Assembly (NCBI GenBank): GCA_903826715.1
Contig: CAIKFN010000048.1
Coordinates: 1-13,834 of the forward strand
Length of the DNA stretch: 13,834 nucleotides
Direction of reading: 5' to 3'
Source of the DNA: an uncultured Actinomycetes bacterium
GTDB lineage: Bacteria > Actinomycetota > Acidimicrobiia > Acidimicrobiales > RAAP-2
Below the pieces are notes generated by a model. It had not been told where the DNA came from, searched no databases, and saw only the letters and a list, made by a program, of their open reading frames with translations. Every line of letters starts with the position of its first letter. Within the stretch, counting starts at the first letter, position 1. This document shows, one piece after another, positions 6,200 through 13,282 of this stretch. The position numbers and the translations under genes were made by a program.

Positions 6200-6863
6200 T
6201 GATTGTCTTCTCTGGGAACAAAAACTTGACGAAAAGTACTGCTAGAACCCCACCAATAATCTCGGCGCCAATAAATGCTGGAACTGAAGAAGGAGCTATG
6301 CCCGCAAAGGTGTTTGAGAGCATGCGACCAACGCAAATAGCTGGGTTTGCAAAGCTGGTCGAACTAGTAAAGAAGTAAGCAGCACCAATGTAACTAGCAA
6401 CTGATCCAGCAATCTTTTGCTCACCGCCATTTTTCGAGAGCGCAAAAATTACAAGGAGTAAACCTGCGGTTGCAATTGTTTCAGAGAGTAGATGTGGAGC
6501 CGTCGCGCGGTGGTGGGTTGACAGCTGAAAAAGGGGAAGTGCAAACATTGCATTCGCCGTTAATGCACCGAGTGCTCAACCAGCTACCTGAGCAGGCAAG
6601 TAGGCGAGAGCACGATTAAGTGTGTTCTTGCCTATGACAACATCAGCGAATGAAACAATCGGGTTGAAGTGAGCCCCAGAAATTGGACCAAAGACATTTA
6701 TAAGTATGTAGAGCCCCGCAACAGTGGCTGCGGTGTTCTCTAGGAGTTCTAGTCCAATTTGGTTTGGCGACAGCTGCTGTGCGGCGATGCCAGAGCCAAT
6801 AACAATGGCGGTGAGGAATGCGCTTCCAATAAATTCTGCGCTTAGTTCACGTAGCCTGTTCAC
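6192..6863 (-). pseudogene. Aquaporin/MIP-family channel interrupted by one in-frame TGA
   Basis: Major-intrinsic-protein channel, of the subgroup found beside arsC that can let arsenite or small neutral solutes cross the membrane. Read through, the frame is 223 codons from GTG 6863. The first half (95 residues) has TM1, TM2 and the first pore motif as HFNPIVSF (65-72). TGA at 6576-6578 replaces codon 96, in the middle of TM3 (AQVAG-stop-ALGA). The rest continues in the same frame with TM4, TM5, the second motif FANPAICVGR (171-180) and TM6. The second NPA is not followed by Arg, which fits a wide, non-water-selective pore. An in-frame TAG just upstream fixes the GTG start. TGA is a normal stop in pstC and pstB here, so recoding is unlikely. 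This is a recent point mutation or a read/assembly error (for example GGA to TGA). The downstream arsC is intact. Confidence 0.82.
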
Positions 6864-6869
6864 TAAAAA

Positions 6870-6875
6870 AGTCTA
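6870..6875 (-). promoter_or_regulatory. -10 hexamer of a leaderless aquaporin-arsC transcript
   Basis: TAGACT read on the minus strand, then TTTTTA (6 nt), then GTG 6863. No SD is present, and the in-frame TAG inside the hexamer rules out a longer protein. Transcription probably starts at or beside the start codon. Confidence 0.55.
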
Positions 6876-6923
6876 CTAAATAATTATTCAATAAGAAGGC
6901 AATGGCTCAAGAACCACCGGGTC

Positions 6924-6929
6924 TAAATT
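6924..6929 (+). promoter_or_regulatory. -10 hexamer of a leaderless DUF347 transcript
   Basis: TAAATT, then TGATAT (6 nt), then GTG 6936. No SD, and an in-frame TGA lies directly upstream. Together with 6870-6875 this makes a 72-bp divergent leaderless promoter pair. Confidence 0.55.
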
Positions 6930-6935
6930 TGATAT

Positions 6936-7712
6936 GTGTCTGTTACCTCAATAATTAATCGATCAGCTCTTGTAAAAGTTCCAGAGATCACTGCATACTT
7001 CTGGATCATTAAAGTGCTCTCAACAACCGTTGGTGAAACTTTTGCTGATTACCTAAATACAACATTGGGTTTTGGTACTCAAGGAACATTATTTTTTATG
7101 AGTGCTTGCCTTGTTGGCGCACTCGTGTGGCAGTTCAAGCTCAACTCTTATTTTGCACCGACCTACTGGCTGGCCGTTGTTTTAATCTCTGTCACTGGAA
7201 CTCTGATTACGGACACCATGACAGACAAATTAAACATTTCTTTAATCACGTCGACAATCGTCTTCGGCATCGCACTAGCACTTACGTTTATGACTTGGTA
7301 TAAAACAGAGAAATCGTTATCAATCCACAGTGTTGATAATTTCCGACGCGAATCGTTCTACTGGTTAACTATTCTTTTCACGTTCGCACTCGGCACCGCT
7401 GCAGGTGACTTGTTCGCAGAAAAGATTGCCTTGGGCTACTTCACTAGTTTTCTTGTATTTGCTGGATGCATAGTTGTTATTGCAGTCGCATGGCGACTAC
7501 AACTAATCAATTCAGTTCTGGCATTCTGGGTCACCTACGTGATTACTCGACCACTGGGTGCATCCATAGGTGACTTCTTGTCACAGCCTAAAAATACAAG
7601 TGGGATTGGGCTTGGAACCACAACCACAAGCCTTATCTTCCTGGGTGCGATTCTGATTCTGGTGACGTTCTTACAGGTAAGTAAAAAGGATGCACCAGTT
7701 AGCGCACACTAA
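6936..7712 (+). CDS. DUF347-repeat (COG4705-like) integral membrane protein
   Basis: Function unknown. 258 residues from GTG 6936, fixed by an in-frame TGA at 6930-6932. The protein is four tandem two-helix units, each opening with the pattern W-x9-G-x4-D: W23/G33/D38, W78/G88/D93, W143/G153/D158 and W198/G208/D213. The spacing within each unit is identical, and the unit period is 55, 65 and 55 residues. The N-terminal KVPEITAYFWIIKVLSTTVGET is the usual opening of this family (split here as KVPEITAYFW then IIKVLSTTVGET). About eight transmembrane helices are expected. Acidic residues buried at equivalent places in four repeats suggest a cation path; this is inference. It is divergent from the aquaporin-arsC pair and its stop overlaps the stop of the convergent permease gene by 4 bp, so it sits inside the metal/arsenic block. 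Confidence 0.85.
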   Translation: MSVTSIINRSALVKVPEITAYFWIIKVLSTTVGETFADYLNTTLGFGTQGTLFFMSACLVGALVWQFKLNSYFAPTYWLAVVLISVTGTLITDTMTDKLNISLITSTIVFGIALALTFMTWYKTEKSLSIHSVDNFRRESFYWLTILFTFALGTAAGDLFAEKIALGYFTSFLVFAGCIVVIAVAWRLQLINSVLAFWVTYVITRPLGASIGDFLSQPKNTSGIGLGTTTTSLIFLGAILILVTFLQVSKKDAPVSAH

Positions 7713-8890
7713 CTCTGAGAGGTTGCAAACTTTTCCTTGCACCCATCACAGCAGAAGTAATACGTTTCATCACCAAGCTCCAACACAGCTGATGCAGTGC
7801 TCACGGCAACCTGCATCCCGCAGATGGGATCCTTGGCAAATGATTCTGAAGCTGGACGACGTTGCCCCACTTTGTAGGTGACGTAAACAGCAATTAGAAC
7901 TAGAAGCGCTACTGCGTTCAACCATGTGTTTGCGTTATTCGCAAAATGTGACTGCATCTGACCCATTGACATTCTCATTGGCGTTGCGCCTAATGCATTA
8001 AATAGTGCTTGTGTAATCAGTCCGCTCAGACTCATTACAAACCAGAAAACCAGTACGAGACGTACGGTGATTTTTGTTCCAAAGAATTTCTTGTAAATGA
8101 GAATCAAAGGGATGGTGAGTAGGTCAGCGAAAATAAATGAGATTGTTCCACCGAATGAAATGCCTTTGCTCCAGAGTGCGGCTGCGAGGGGGATGTTCCC
8201 AACCGAGCAAACAAAACTGAACGCAGAGATTATTGGCCCAATCATCGCATTTTCTATTGCAGCGAATGCGCCACCTTTGGTGATAAAGAACGCATTCCAA
8301 AAACTTGTTGGGATGAGTTTGTCAAAGAAGCCCGCAACTAGGAAACCACCGATGAGTTCAAATCGGAGCATCATCAAGTCACCCATGGTGAACCCAGCGG
8401 CATCGAACAGCGTTGGTTTTGAAGTGCTGTTCATGACAGATTTCATAGATGTGTTTCTGAGTGACAGAGTCTTTGAACTAGTCACTGCCAGGGGAAGCAG
8501 AATGGCCAGCAGAACAATCATCAAAACGCCACCAATGAGTTCGGCGACAGCGAACTTCCATCCAAGTAGTGCCCAGATAGCGAGTCCTAGATCGAAGACT
8601 AAATTTGTGCTCGCGAACATGAACACCATTGATGTGGTGAAGTCGGCTCCCTTGTCAAAAAGACTCTTTGCAATAGAACTCGCGGCATATGAACAGCTTG
8701 AGCTGATTGCACCAAGAAAACCCGCTCTTGAAACAGACGAAGGATTGTGCTTTCCGAGTTTTTCAACAATGAGCAAGCTTGATCCGAAGGCTTGAATTAA
8801 CCCTGAGATTGAAAAGCCGATGACTAAAGCCCAAAATGTTTCGTAGAGCATCCACCAACTGTCAAGAAGTGAGGAATTTATGTTCGACAT
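7709..8890 (-). CDS. PF03773 (ArsP/DUF318-type) permease with C-terminal YHS domain
   Basis: Probable efflux permease for a metalloid or metal. 393 residues with about eight transmembrane helices in two halves. Family motifs are SSSCSYAA (63-70), MVFMFASTNLVFDLG (88-102), the second-half FVCSVGNIPLAAALWSKGIS (226-245) and FADLLTIP (254-261). ArsP members of this family export trivalent organoarsenicals; others have unknown substrates, so arsenic is suggested by context rather than proved. The C-terminal YHS domain (about 352-391) has KDPICGM (C357) and YYFCCDGCKEKF (C380, C381, C384), giving a likely metal-binding Cys cluster on the cytosolic side. The start ATG 8890 has no SD but has a TACAAT hexamer 6 nt before it. 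It lies 17 bp after the hydrolase gene on the same strand and overlaps the DUF347 stop at its 3' end. Confidence 0.88.
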   Translation of the reverse strand: MSNINSSLLDSWWMLYETFWALVIGFSISGLIQAFGSSLLIVEKLGKHNPSSVSRAGFLGAISSSCSYAASSIAKSLFDKGADFTTSMVFMFASTNLVFDLGLAIWALLGWKFAVAELIGGVLMIVLLAILLPLAVTSSKTLSLRNTSMKSVMNSTSKPTLFDAAGFTMGDLMMLRFELIGGFLVAGFFDKLIPTSFWNAFFITKGGAFAAIENAMIGPIISAFSFVCSVGNIPLAAALWSKGISFGGTISFIFADLLTIPLILIYKKFFGTKITVRLVLVFWFVMSLSGLITQALFNALGATPMRMSMGQMQSHFANNANTWLNAVALLVLIAVYVTYKVGQRRPASESFAKDPICGMQVAVSTASAVLELGDETYYFCCDGCKEKFATSQS

Positions 8891-8896
8891 GATTTT

Positions 8897-8902
8897 ATTG
8901 TA
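8897..8902 (-). promoter_or_regulatory. -10 hexamer of a leaderless permease transcript
   Basis: TACAAT on the minus strand, then AAAATC (6 nt), then ATG 8890. It fills the 17-bp gap after the upstream hydrolase stop. Confidence 0.55.
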
Positions 8903-8907
8903 TTGCG

Positions 8908-9594
8908 CTACTTCTTAAGTATTTCTTCAAGCATCTCCGAGAGCTCTTTTGGCTTGCAAAGGAACGGAGAGTGATCAGTGTCAATTCTCATAACCTGGTT
9001 CGCGCGTTGTGACATTGCTTCTTGTGCAAACAGTGGGATTGCTTGATCTTGCTCGCAGATTATGTACGTGGAGTTAATTTTTTTCCACGCAATGTTGGTA
9101 ATTTCTTGATTGAATGAGATGAGGCTTTGAGTTCGTAGTTCACTAATTGCCGATGATTTTATCTCAGCACTGCAGGTGTTATAGAAAACTGAACCCGGAT
9201 CTTGTGTCGTGAGTCGGGTGTTGTCCGCACTGTATACCCACCATGGCGGTGCTTGTCCACCACATGCGCCAAAGAGTGTCTCACCTTCATCGAGCATGAA
9301 TGCAGTTAGATAAATGAGCCCACGAACACTGGGTAGGTCAGTTAGCCCTTGAGTTATTGGTAGTCCGCCGTATGAGTGAGCAAGTACATAGACATCGTCA
9401 CCCAAATTTTTTGCAGCGCTACGAACAATTTCTGCGTCACCGTACATGTCGCCTATTAGGTCGCCACCCTTGGCGGCGCTTGATAGTTCAACAGTGTTTG
9501 ATTCAATGCCTAAGGCATTTAACTCCTTTTGCAAAGAGGCGAATCCCTTCGCGTTGTGCCAGGCGCCGTGTACAAGTAAGAGTTTTGCTGTCAT
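8908..9594 (-). CDS. Alpha/beta-hydrolase, esterase-like
   Basis: Cytosolic hydrolase of the alpha/beta fold, in the group of small plant-type esterases (salicylate esterase/hydroxynitrile lyase-like) rather than lipases. 228 residues, no signal peptide. The oxyanion-hole segment HGAWH (9-13) is near the N-terminus. The nucleophile elbow is LAHSYGG, with S74 and Ala in place of the usual first Gly. The likely acid is D183 in CEQDQAIP and the catalytic His is H208 in DTDHSPF, so the triad is complete. Substrate unknown. The start ATG 9594 is supported by an in-frame TAG immediately upstream and by a TAGTAT hexamer 6 nt before it. The permease gene follows after 17 bp with its own promoter-like hexamer; the ABM gene is 47 bp upstream. 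Confidence 0.88.
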   Translation of the reverse strand: MTAKLLLVHGAWHNAKGFASLQKELNALGIESNTVELSSAAKGGDLIGDMYGDAEIVRSAAKNLGDDVYVLAHSYGGLPITQGLTDLPSVRGLIYLTAFMLDEGETLFGACGGQAPPWWVYSADNTRLTTQDPGSVFYNTCSAEIKSSAISELRTQSLISFNQEITNIAWKKINSTYIICEQDQAIPLFAQEAMSQRANQVMRIDTDHSPFLCKPKELSEMLEEILKK

Positions 9595-9600
9595 TTTCGA

Positions 9601-9606
9601 ATACTA
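9601..9606 (-). promoter_or_regulatory. -10 hexamer of a leaderless hydrolase transcript
   Basis: TAGTAT on the minus strand, then TCGAAA (6 nt), then ATG 9594; no SD. Confidence 0.55.
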
Positions 9607-9641
9607 GTACTTGTGAACAATTACTCACTAATGAGTTTTAC

Positions 9642-10004
9642 TCAAGCGTTCAGCGCGGAAAATGGAACGCCCCAGTACGTTACGGGCCATAGTCCTTTTC
9701 GATCTGCGAGTTTTCCTGGGTCACCGAAGCAGTCGACTTTGATGAATTTGCATGTTTCAAATAATGGGATACCAATCTCGGTGAACACCGGTCCCTTCGC
9801 ATGAGCAATTACAGCATCTACCGATTCGTAAGCCTCGTAGAGACGTGCAGTCTTTGCTTCTTCATCGATGTACCAGTCGTAGAGCAATGTGCCAGGCTCA
9901 GTTCGACTGAACTCCACACACTTTTCAGCAATTTCTTTAAATCGCTCGATGTCAGTTACTTCAATTTCAATTACAAAGCGGAGCTGCTCGTTGTCTCGTG
10001 TCAT
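9642..10004 (-). CDS. Antibiotic biosynthesis monooxygenase (ABM) domain protein
   Basis: Small dimeric alpha+beta barrel (ferredoxin-like) protein of the quinol-monooxygenase/ABM type. 120 residues. The N-terminal strand FVIEIEVTDIERFKEIAEK (10-28), the turn RTEPGTLLYDWYID (34-47) and the helix AYESVDAVIAHAKGPVF (58-74) match the family. Such enzymes oxidise quinols or aromatic polyketides without a cofactor, but many act in small-molecule detoxification, so no substrate is assigned. The tail after about 90 (FGDPGKLADRKG onward) is longer than the bare domain. No SD; a TAAGGT hexamer lies 7 nt before the ATG. It is divergent from the SDR gene across 72 bp. Confidence 0.82.
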   Translation of the reverse strand: MTRDNEQLRFVIEIEVTDIERFKEIAEKCVEFSRTEPGTLLYDWYIDEEAKTARLYEAYESVDAVIAHAKGPVFTEIGIPLFETCKFIKVDCFGDPGKLADRKGLWPVTYWGVPFSALNA

Positions 10005-10011
10005 GTATGGA

Positions 10012-10017
10012 ACCTTA
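10012..10017 (-). promoter_or_regulatory. -10 hexamer of a leaderless ABM transcript
   Basis: TAAGGT on the minus strand, then TCCATAC (7 nt), then ATG 10004; no SD. One half of a second 72-bp divergent promoter region. Confidence 0.45.
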
Positions 10018-10064
10018 TCTTTTCTTGAAATACCAAGTGATTCAGCCCTTTATCTATTGGTTGC

Positions 10065-10070
10065 TACCTT
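10065..10070 (+). promoter_or_regulatory. -10 hexamer of a leaderless SDR transcript
   Basis: TACCTT, then TAGAAC (6 nt, containing an in-frame TAG stop), then ATG 10077; no SD. Confidence 0.55.
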
Positions 10071-10076
10071 TAGAAC

Positions 10077-11033
10077 ATGGTCAGCCTCAAAGGCAAAGTC
10101 GCAATTGTTACAGGAGCGGGCAGAGGGCTCGGTCGAGCGCATGCATTAGCACTGGCTAAGGCTGGCGCGAAAGTCATTGTCAATGACTTCAGTGCTGGGC
10201 TCGACGGACAACCTGATGGAACTAGTCAGGCCGACAACGTGGTTAGTGAGCTACGCACAATTGGTGCAGAAGCATTCGCAAGTCATGCGAGTGTTGCTGA
10301 CTGGAGTGGTGCGAAGAGCATGATTGACGACGCGTTGACGCGCTTCGGTCAACTTGACATTGTTGTAAATAATGCAGGTATCAATAGATCAAAGCGACTT
10401 GCTGATTTGAGCGAGGAAGATGTTGACGCAGAAATTGGCGTTCACCTTAAAGGAACTATTGCTCTCAGCCACTTTGCCGCTGCGCACTGGACAGAAGTTG
10501 GCCCACGTGCTGGCAGAGCAATCATTAATACGTCTTCTTCAGCTGGACTGCACCCTGCACAAGGTGGAGGAGTTTATGGCGCAGCAAAATCAGGCATTGC
10601 TGCAATCACTGTAAGTCACGCTCAAGACCTCGGTGATCTTGGAGTTCGTGTGAATGCAATTGTGCCGTGTGCTCGAACCAGGATGGTTGAAGCGTCCCCG
10701 GGAGTGCTTCGCATGATGCCAGAGTCACAAACTGAATTTGACCGGCATGCACCAGAACATGTCTCACCACTTGTTGTGTATTTAGCGAGTAGTGACAACC
10801 GATTTACTGGTCGCGTGTTTGGTATTGAAGGGCCAGACATGGTTCTCTACACTCCATTTAGTGCTGATCAAGAGTGGCAAGTTGATGCTGCATGGAGCGC
10901 TGATGAAATCGCACTACAACTTTCAGAAGTGGAACAGAGAGTTTCTATCCGTGCATTTATTCCAAATGGAGTGATTGATCAATATGTGCCCTCAGGGCGA
11001 ACCCTTAAAGATCTTGGAGCAATCGAAAGCTAG
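10077..11033 (+). CDS. Short-chain dehydrogenase/reductase (SDR), NAD(P)-dependent
   Basis: Oxidoreductase of the classical SDR family, close in pattern to the SDR domain of multifunctional (17-beta-HSD type 4-like) enzymes abundant in Actinobacteria. 318 residues. The Rossmann motif TGAGRGLG (12-19) is followed at the end of beta-2 by D37 in VIVNDFS, favouring NAD(H). NNAG lies at 98-101, the catalytic Ser is in NTSSSAG (151-157), and Y167/K171 form YGAAK. The C-terminal 60-70 residues (about 250-318) exceed the usual 250-residue core and carry no motif I recognise. An in-frame TAG directly upstream fixes the start. The stop TAG shares a CTAG with the convergent DUF4260 stop. Substrate unknown. 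Confidence 0.92.
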   Translation: MVSLKGKVAIVTGAGRGLGRAHALALAKAGAKVIVNDFSAGLDGQPDGTSQADNVVSELRTIGAEAFASHASVADWSGAKSMIDDALTRFGQLDIVVNNAGINRSKRLADLSEEDVDAEIGVHLKGTIALSHFAAAHWTEVGPRAGRAIINTSSSAGLHPAQGGGVYGAAKSGIAAITVSHAQDLGDLGVRVNAIVPCARTRMVEASPGVLRMMPESQTEFDRHAPEHVSPLVVYLASSDNRFTGRVFGIEGPDMVLYTPFSADQEWQVDAAWSADEIALQLSEVEQRVSIRAFIPNGVIDQYVPSGRTLKDLGAIES

Positions 11034-11410
11034 TGCTTTTCTTTAAAGAGACTACCGAGGTGTGTGTGCTTGAAGTCGGTGTCGTACTTGAGTCCGTAGC
11101 CAGCCATTCGGTCAAAGCCAACGTGTCCAAGCCAAATAAGTCCCACAGCTAGCGCCATTGGGTGGTGCCATCCGTAGAGGGTGACTAGTGATGGCAAGAA
11201 GTAACTATGCCCGGCGTTATAGAAGAGTGCGCCGAGCTTTGTGCTTCGGACGTAGCCAATCATGAATATGTCTGGAACAAAAAGAAGCACTGGATAAATC
11301 CACCAGTGCTGGTGAGTCATTCCAAAAAGAATGATTGATGCCACAAAGAGCACGGCTCCATCAATGCGGAGCCAGATACGTGGCCGTCCTTCTACGAAGC
11401 CTTCTTTCAT
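11030..11410 (-). CDS. DUF4260-family membrane protein
   Basis: Small integral membrane protein of unknown function. 126 residues with about three or four hydrophobic segments (roughly 17-30, 37-53, 69-80, 85-97). DUF4260 features are visible: FVPDIFMIGYV (44-54), YNAGHSYFLP (64-73) and the C-terminal GHVGFDRMAGYGLKY (95-109) then FKHTHLG (113-119). Conserved His and Asp residues in a compact membrane protein suggest a catalytic or metal site, but none is established to my knowledge. The ATG overlaps the stop of the upstream reductase gene by one base (TAATG), so the two are translationally coupled. The 3' end overlaps the SDR stop by 4 bp. Confidence 0.85.
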   Translation of the reverse strand: MKEGFVEGRPRIWLRIDGAVLFVASIILFGMTHQHWWIYPVLLFVPDIFMIGYVRSTKLGALFYNAGHSYFLPSLVTLYGWHHPMALAVGLIWLGHVGFDRMAGYGLKYDTDFKHTHLGSLFKEKH

Positions 11411-12441
11411 TACTTAATGAGACCTTTCTGAACTAAGAAGTCTGCGGTATCGAGTACAGACTGCTTTGCAGAGATGAAATTAATTCCAAGAACCGATTGT
11501 GCCTTGGCTGAACTGACTTGAGTCGTGTCACCTAATGAAGGAAGAGCAGCTTTGATCTCTTTATCAAATAGTGCAAGTATGCGCACCAGAAAGTTCGGCG
11601 CCTGCATAGTCTTAATCTTTCGTTCCGGATGAGCAGCCTTCAAGACTTTTGCAATTTCTACGAATGACATGCTTCCAGAGTTTGCAATAAATCGCTCTCC
11701 CTTGGCAGCGTCTAAGTCGATTGCTTTGACGTGCATTCGTGCAACATCTTTCACGTCAACAATTGACATGTGCAGATCAGGCAACATTGGATCTTTGGCC
11801 CTAAGCACTCGTTCAATTAATGAAACGGATGATCCAAAATTTGAGTCAAGAGGTGCACCAAGAACCAACACTGGGTTAATTGTTGTGAGTTCAATCTCTG
11901 GAGCTTCTGTCTTTATGTAGTCCCAAGCTGCTCTTTCAGCGAGAGTCTTTGATTTTGTGTAGGCCACGCGACCAGCTGGGTGGTTGACGTCAGACCAAAC
12001 AGTCTCATCAAAGGCCGTTTTGCCAGCGGGCAGATCAGTTCCATACACAGCAGCAGTAGAAGACGTAAGCACCACTCGCTTAACGCCCATTTCGTGAGCG
12101 GCTTTTAGGGCTCGAAGCGTTCCACCAACTGCTGGCTTAATTAGGTCGTTCTCATCTTTTGGTGATGCAATCGGAAATGGAGAAGCAGTGTGCATAAGGA
12201 TATCCATGCCACGTAGTGCGTCTTGCCATCCAGCATCGCTTTCAAGGTCAAGTACGACAAATGACAACTGCGTACTTAGATCAATGCCACTATTCACATG
12301 AGAGGCAATTGCCTGTCGGACCTCTTCGGCCTTCTTTTCACTTCGCACTGACGCGCGAACCGTGTATCCACTGTTTAATAAGTCGAGTGTTATGTGCTTG
12401 CCAATGTAGCCACTGGCACCAGTAATTAGAACTTTTTTCAT
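11410..12441 (-). CDS. NAD(P)-dependent epimerase/dihydroflavonol-reductase-like extended SDR
   Basis: Extended-SDR reductase of the dihydroflavonol 4-reductase/cinnamoyl-CoA reductase group, which reduces aldehydes, ketones or beta-keto compounds with NADPH. 343 residues. The N-terminal Rossmann motif TGASGYIG (7-14) is followed by VRASVRS (28-34), whose R29 and R33 favour NADPH. DLES (65-68) and MHTASPFP (83-90) follow. Catalytic residues are the Ser/Thr in LTSSTAAVYG (125-134), Y161 and K165 (YTKSK). The NPVLVLGAPL segment (189-198) is the usual substrate-side strand of this group. The start is supported by TACAAT 6 nt upstream and an in-frame TAG. It probably forms a two-gene operon with the coupled DUF4260 gene. 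Substrate unknown. Confidence 0.92.
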   Translation of the reverse strand: MKKVLITGASGYIGKHITLDLLNSGYTVRASVRSEKKAEEVRQAIASHVNSGIDLSTQLSFVVLDLESDAGWQDALRGMDILMHTASPFPIASPKDENDLIKPAVGGTLRALKAAHEMGVKRVVLTSSTAAVYGTDLPAGKTAFDETVWSDVNHPAGRVAYTKSKTLAERAAWDYIKTEAPEIELTTINPVLVLGAPLDSNFGSSVSLIERVLRAKDPMLPDLHMSIVDVKDVARMHVKAIDLDAAKGERFIANSGSMSFVEIAKVLKAAHPERKIKTMQAPNFLVRILALFDKEIKAALPSLGDTTQVSSAKAQSVLGINFISAKQSVLDTADFLVQKGLIK

Positions 12442-12447
12442 TACCTA

Positions 12448-12453
12448 ATTGTA
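12448..12453 (-). promoter_or_regulatory. -10 hexamer of the leaderless reductase-DUF4260 transcript
   Basis: TACAAT on the minus strand, then TAGGTA (6 nt, with an in-frame TAG), then ATG 12441. It lies within the 22-bp gap behind the methyltransferase stop. Confidence 0.6.
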
Positions 12454-12463
12454 ATGGAAATGT

Positions 12464-13282
12464 CTAGTTTTTTCTGGCTTGAAGTGTGTAAGAAACAGGG
12501 AGTCTCTCTGGGTTTTCACGAAGTCGAAATTCACCATTACCTATGTCATCCATTAAATCATCGAGTGCTCGGTACGGCACACTGTCGTGTTCTTCAAAGG
12601 CTGTAATGGTCATGCCTTCATTGATGAGCGCAGTAATAATTTCTCCGAGCCCGTGGTTGAAGCTAATTGACTCAGGTGATGAAACCGCTCCTTCGTGATC
12701 AACGTAAGACTTCTCCTCTATAAAACTCAATCCTTCGGTTTCAAAGTAGTTGTATTCGAGTGACAACAGTCCATCTGTGCGCTCGTAGCTGAGAGCCCAG
12801 AGAACTGGGTGCCCTTCGCGAATAAATAGTCGTCCCCCGGGGTGTAGTAGTGATGACACAACCTTGGCCCACTTCTTTATGTCTGGCAACCAGCACAGTG
12901 CGCCAATGCCGGTATAGACCATGTCAAATTTCTTATTATCTAAAGTACTCACTGCGTCATCAACTGTTGATTCAACAAATGTGGCTTCAATGCCGAGTTC
13001 ACTAGCGAGATTCTTCGCAGCTAAAAGTGCGTTGGGAGAAAAGTCCACTCCGGTGATTGATTTCGCGCCTAATCGAGCAAGCGAAAGTGTGTCGGTGCCA
13101 ATGTGGCATTGCAAATGAACAATGTCTAAACCTTCAATGTTTCCAAGTCGTTCTTTGTCGAACTTGACTACGTATGAAAGAAAAGCAGGGTCACTGCGAA
13201 ATTTGTCAAGGTCATAACCTTTTAGGTGATGCTCAACACGACTATCCCAGTTCGCGCGATTTATTTCTAAGTAATTATCCAT
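12464..13282 (-). CDS. Class I SAM-dependent methyltransferase
   Basis: Transfers a methyl group from S-adenosylmethionine to an unidentified small molecule. I chose ATG 13282, giving 272 residues beginning MDNYLEINRANWDSR, the typical opening of this group. The frame is open upstream, but that part overlaps the VOC gene in another frame. Motif I is DIVHLQCHIGTDTLSLAR (53-70), where the usual GxGxG glycines are largely replaced (CHIGTD), as in some members of this group. GVDFSP (78-83) ends motif I's partner strand with D80, motif II/III is FDMVYTGIGALCWLPD (119-134), and the post-core segment LHPGGRLFIREGHPVLW (146-162) follows. The ATG overlaps the VOC stop by 8 nt (ATGGATAA), so it is cotranscribed with the VOC gene. 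Confidence 0.9.
   Translation of the reverse strand: MDNYLEINRANWDSRVEHHLKGYDLDKFRSDPAFLSYVVKFDKERLGNIEGLDIVHLQCHIGTDTLSLARLGAKSITGVDFSPNALLAAKNLASELGIEATFVESTVDDAVSTLDNKKFDMVYTGIGALCWLPDIKKWAKVVSSLLHPGGRLFIREGHPVLWALSYERTDGLLSLEYNYFETEGLSFIEEKSYVDHEGAVSSPESISFNHGLGEIITALINEGMTITAFEEHDSVPYRALDDLMDDIGNGEFRLRENPERLPVSYTLQARKN

Noticed and set aside
6576..6578. Selenocysteine or reassigned TGA in the aquaporin
   Set aside because: TGA is a genuine stop in pstC and pstB. The bases after it form only a 4-bp GCAC/GTGC hairpin, not a bacterial SECIS, and Sec in the middle of TM3 is not known for this family. Point mutation or sequence error is simpler.
6192..6863. Split aquaporin made as two functional half-proteins
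   Set aside because: The stop falls inside TM3 rather than between the two halves, so each piece would lack a complete helix. The ATG at 6548 also has no SD.
8097..8795. A 232-codon open frame on the plus strand
   Set aside because: It lies antisense to the well-supported permease gene. Its composition is the mirror of a membrane protein frame, and it shows no motif, SD or promoter.
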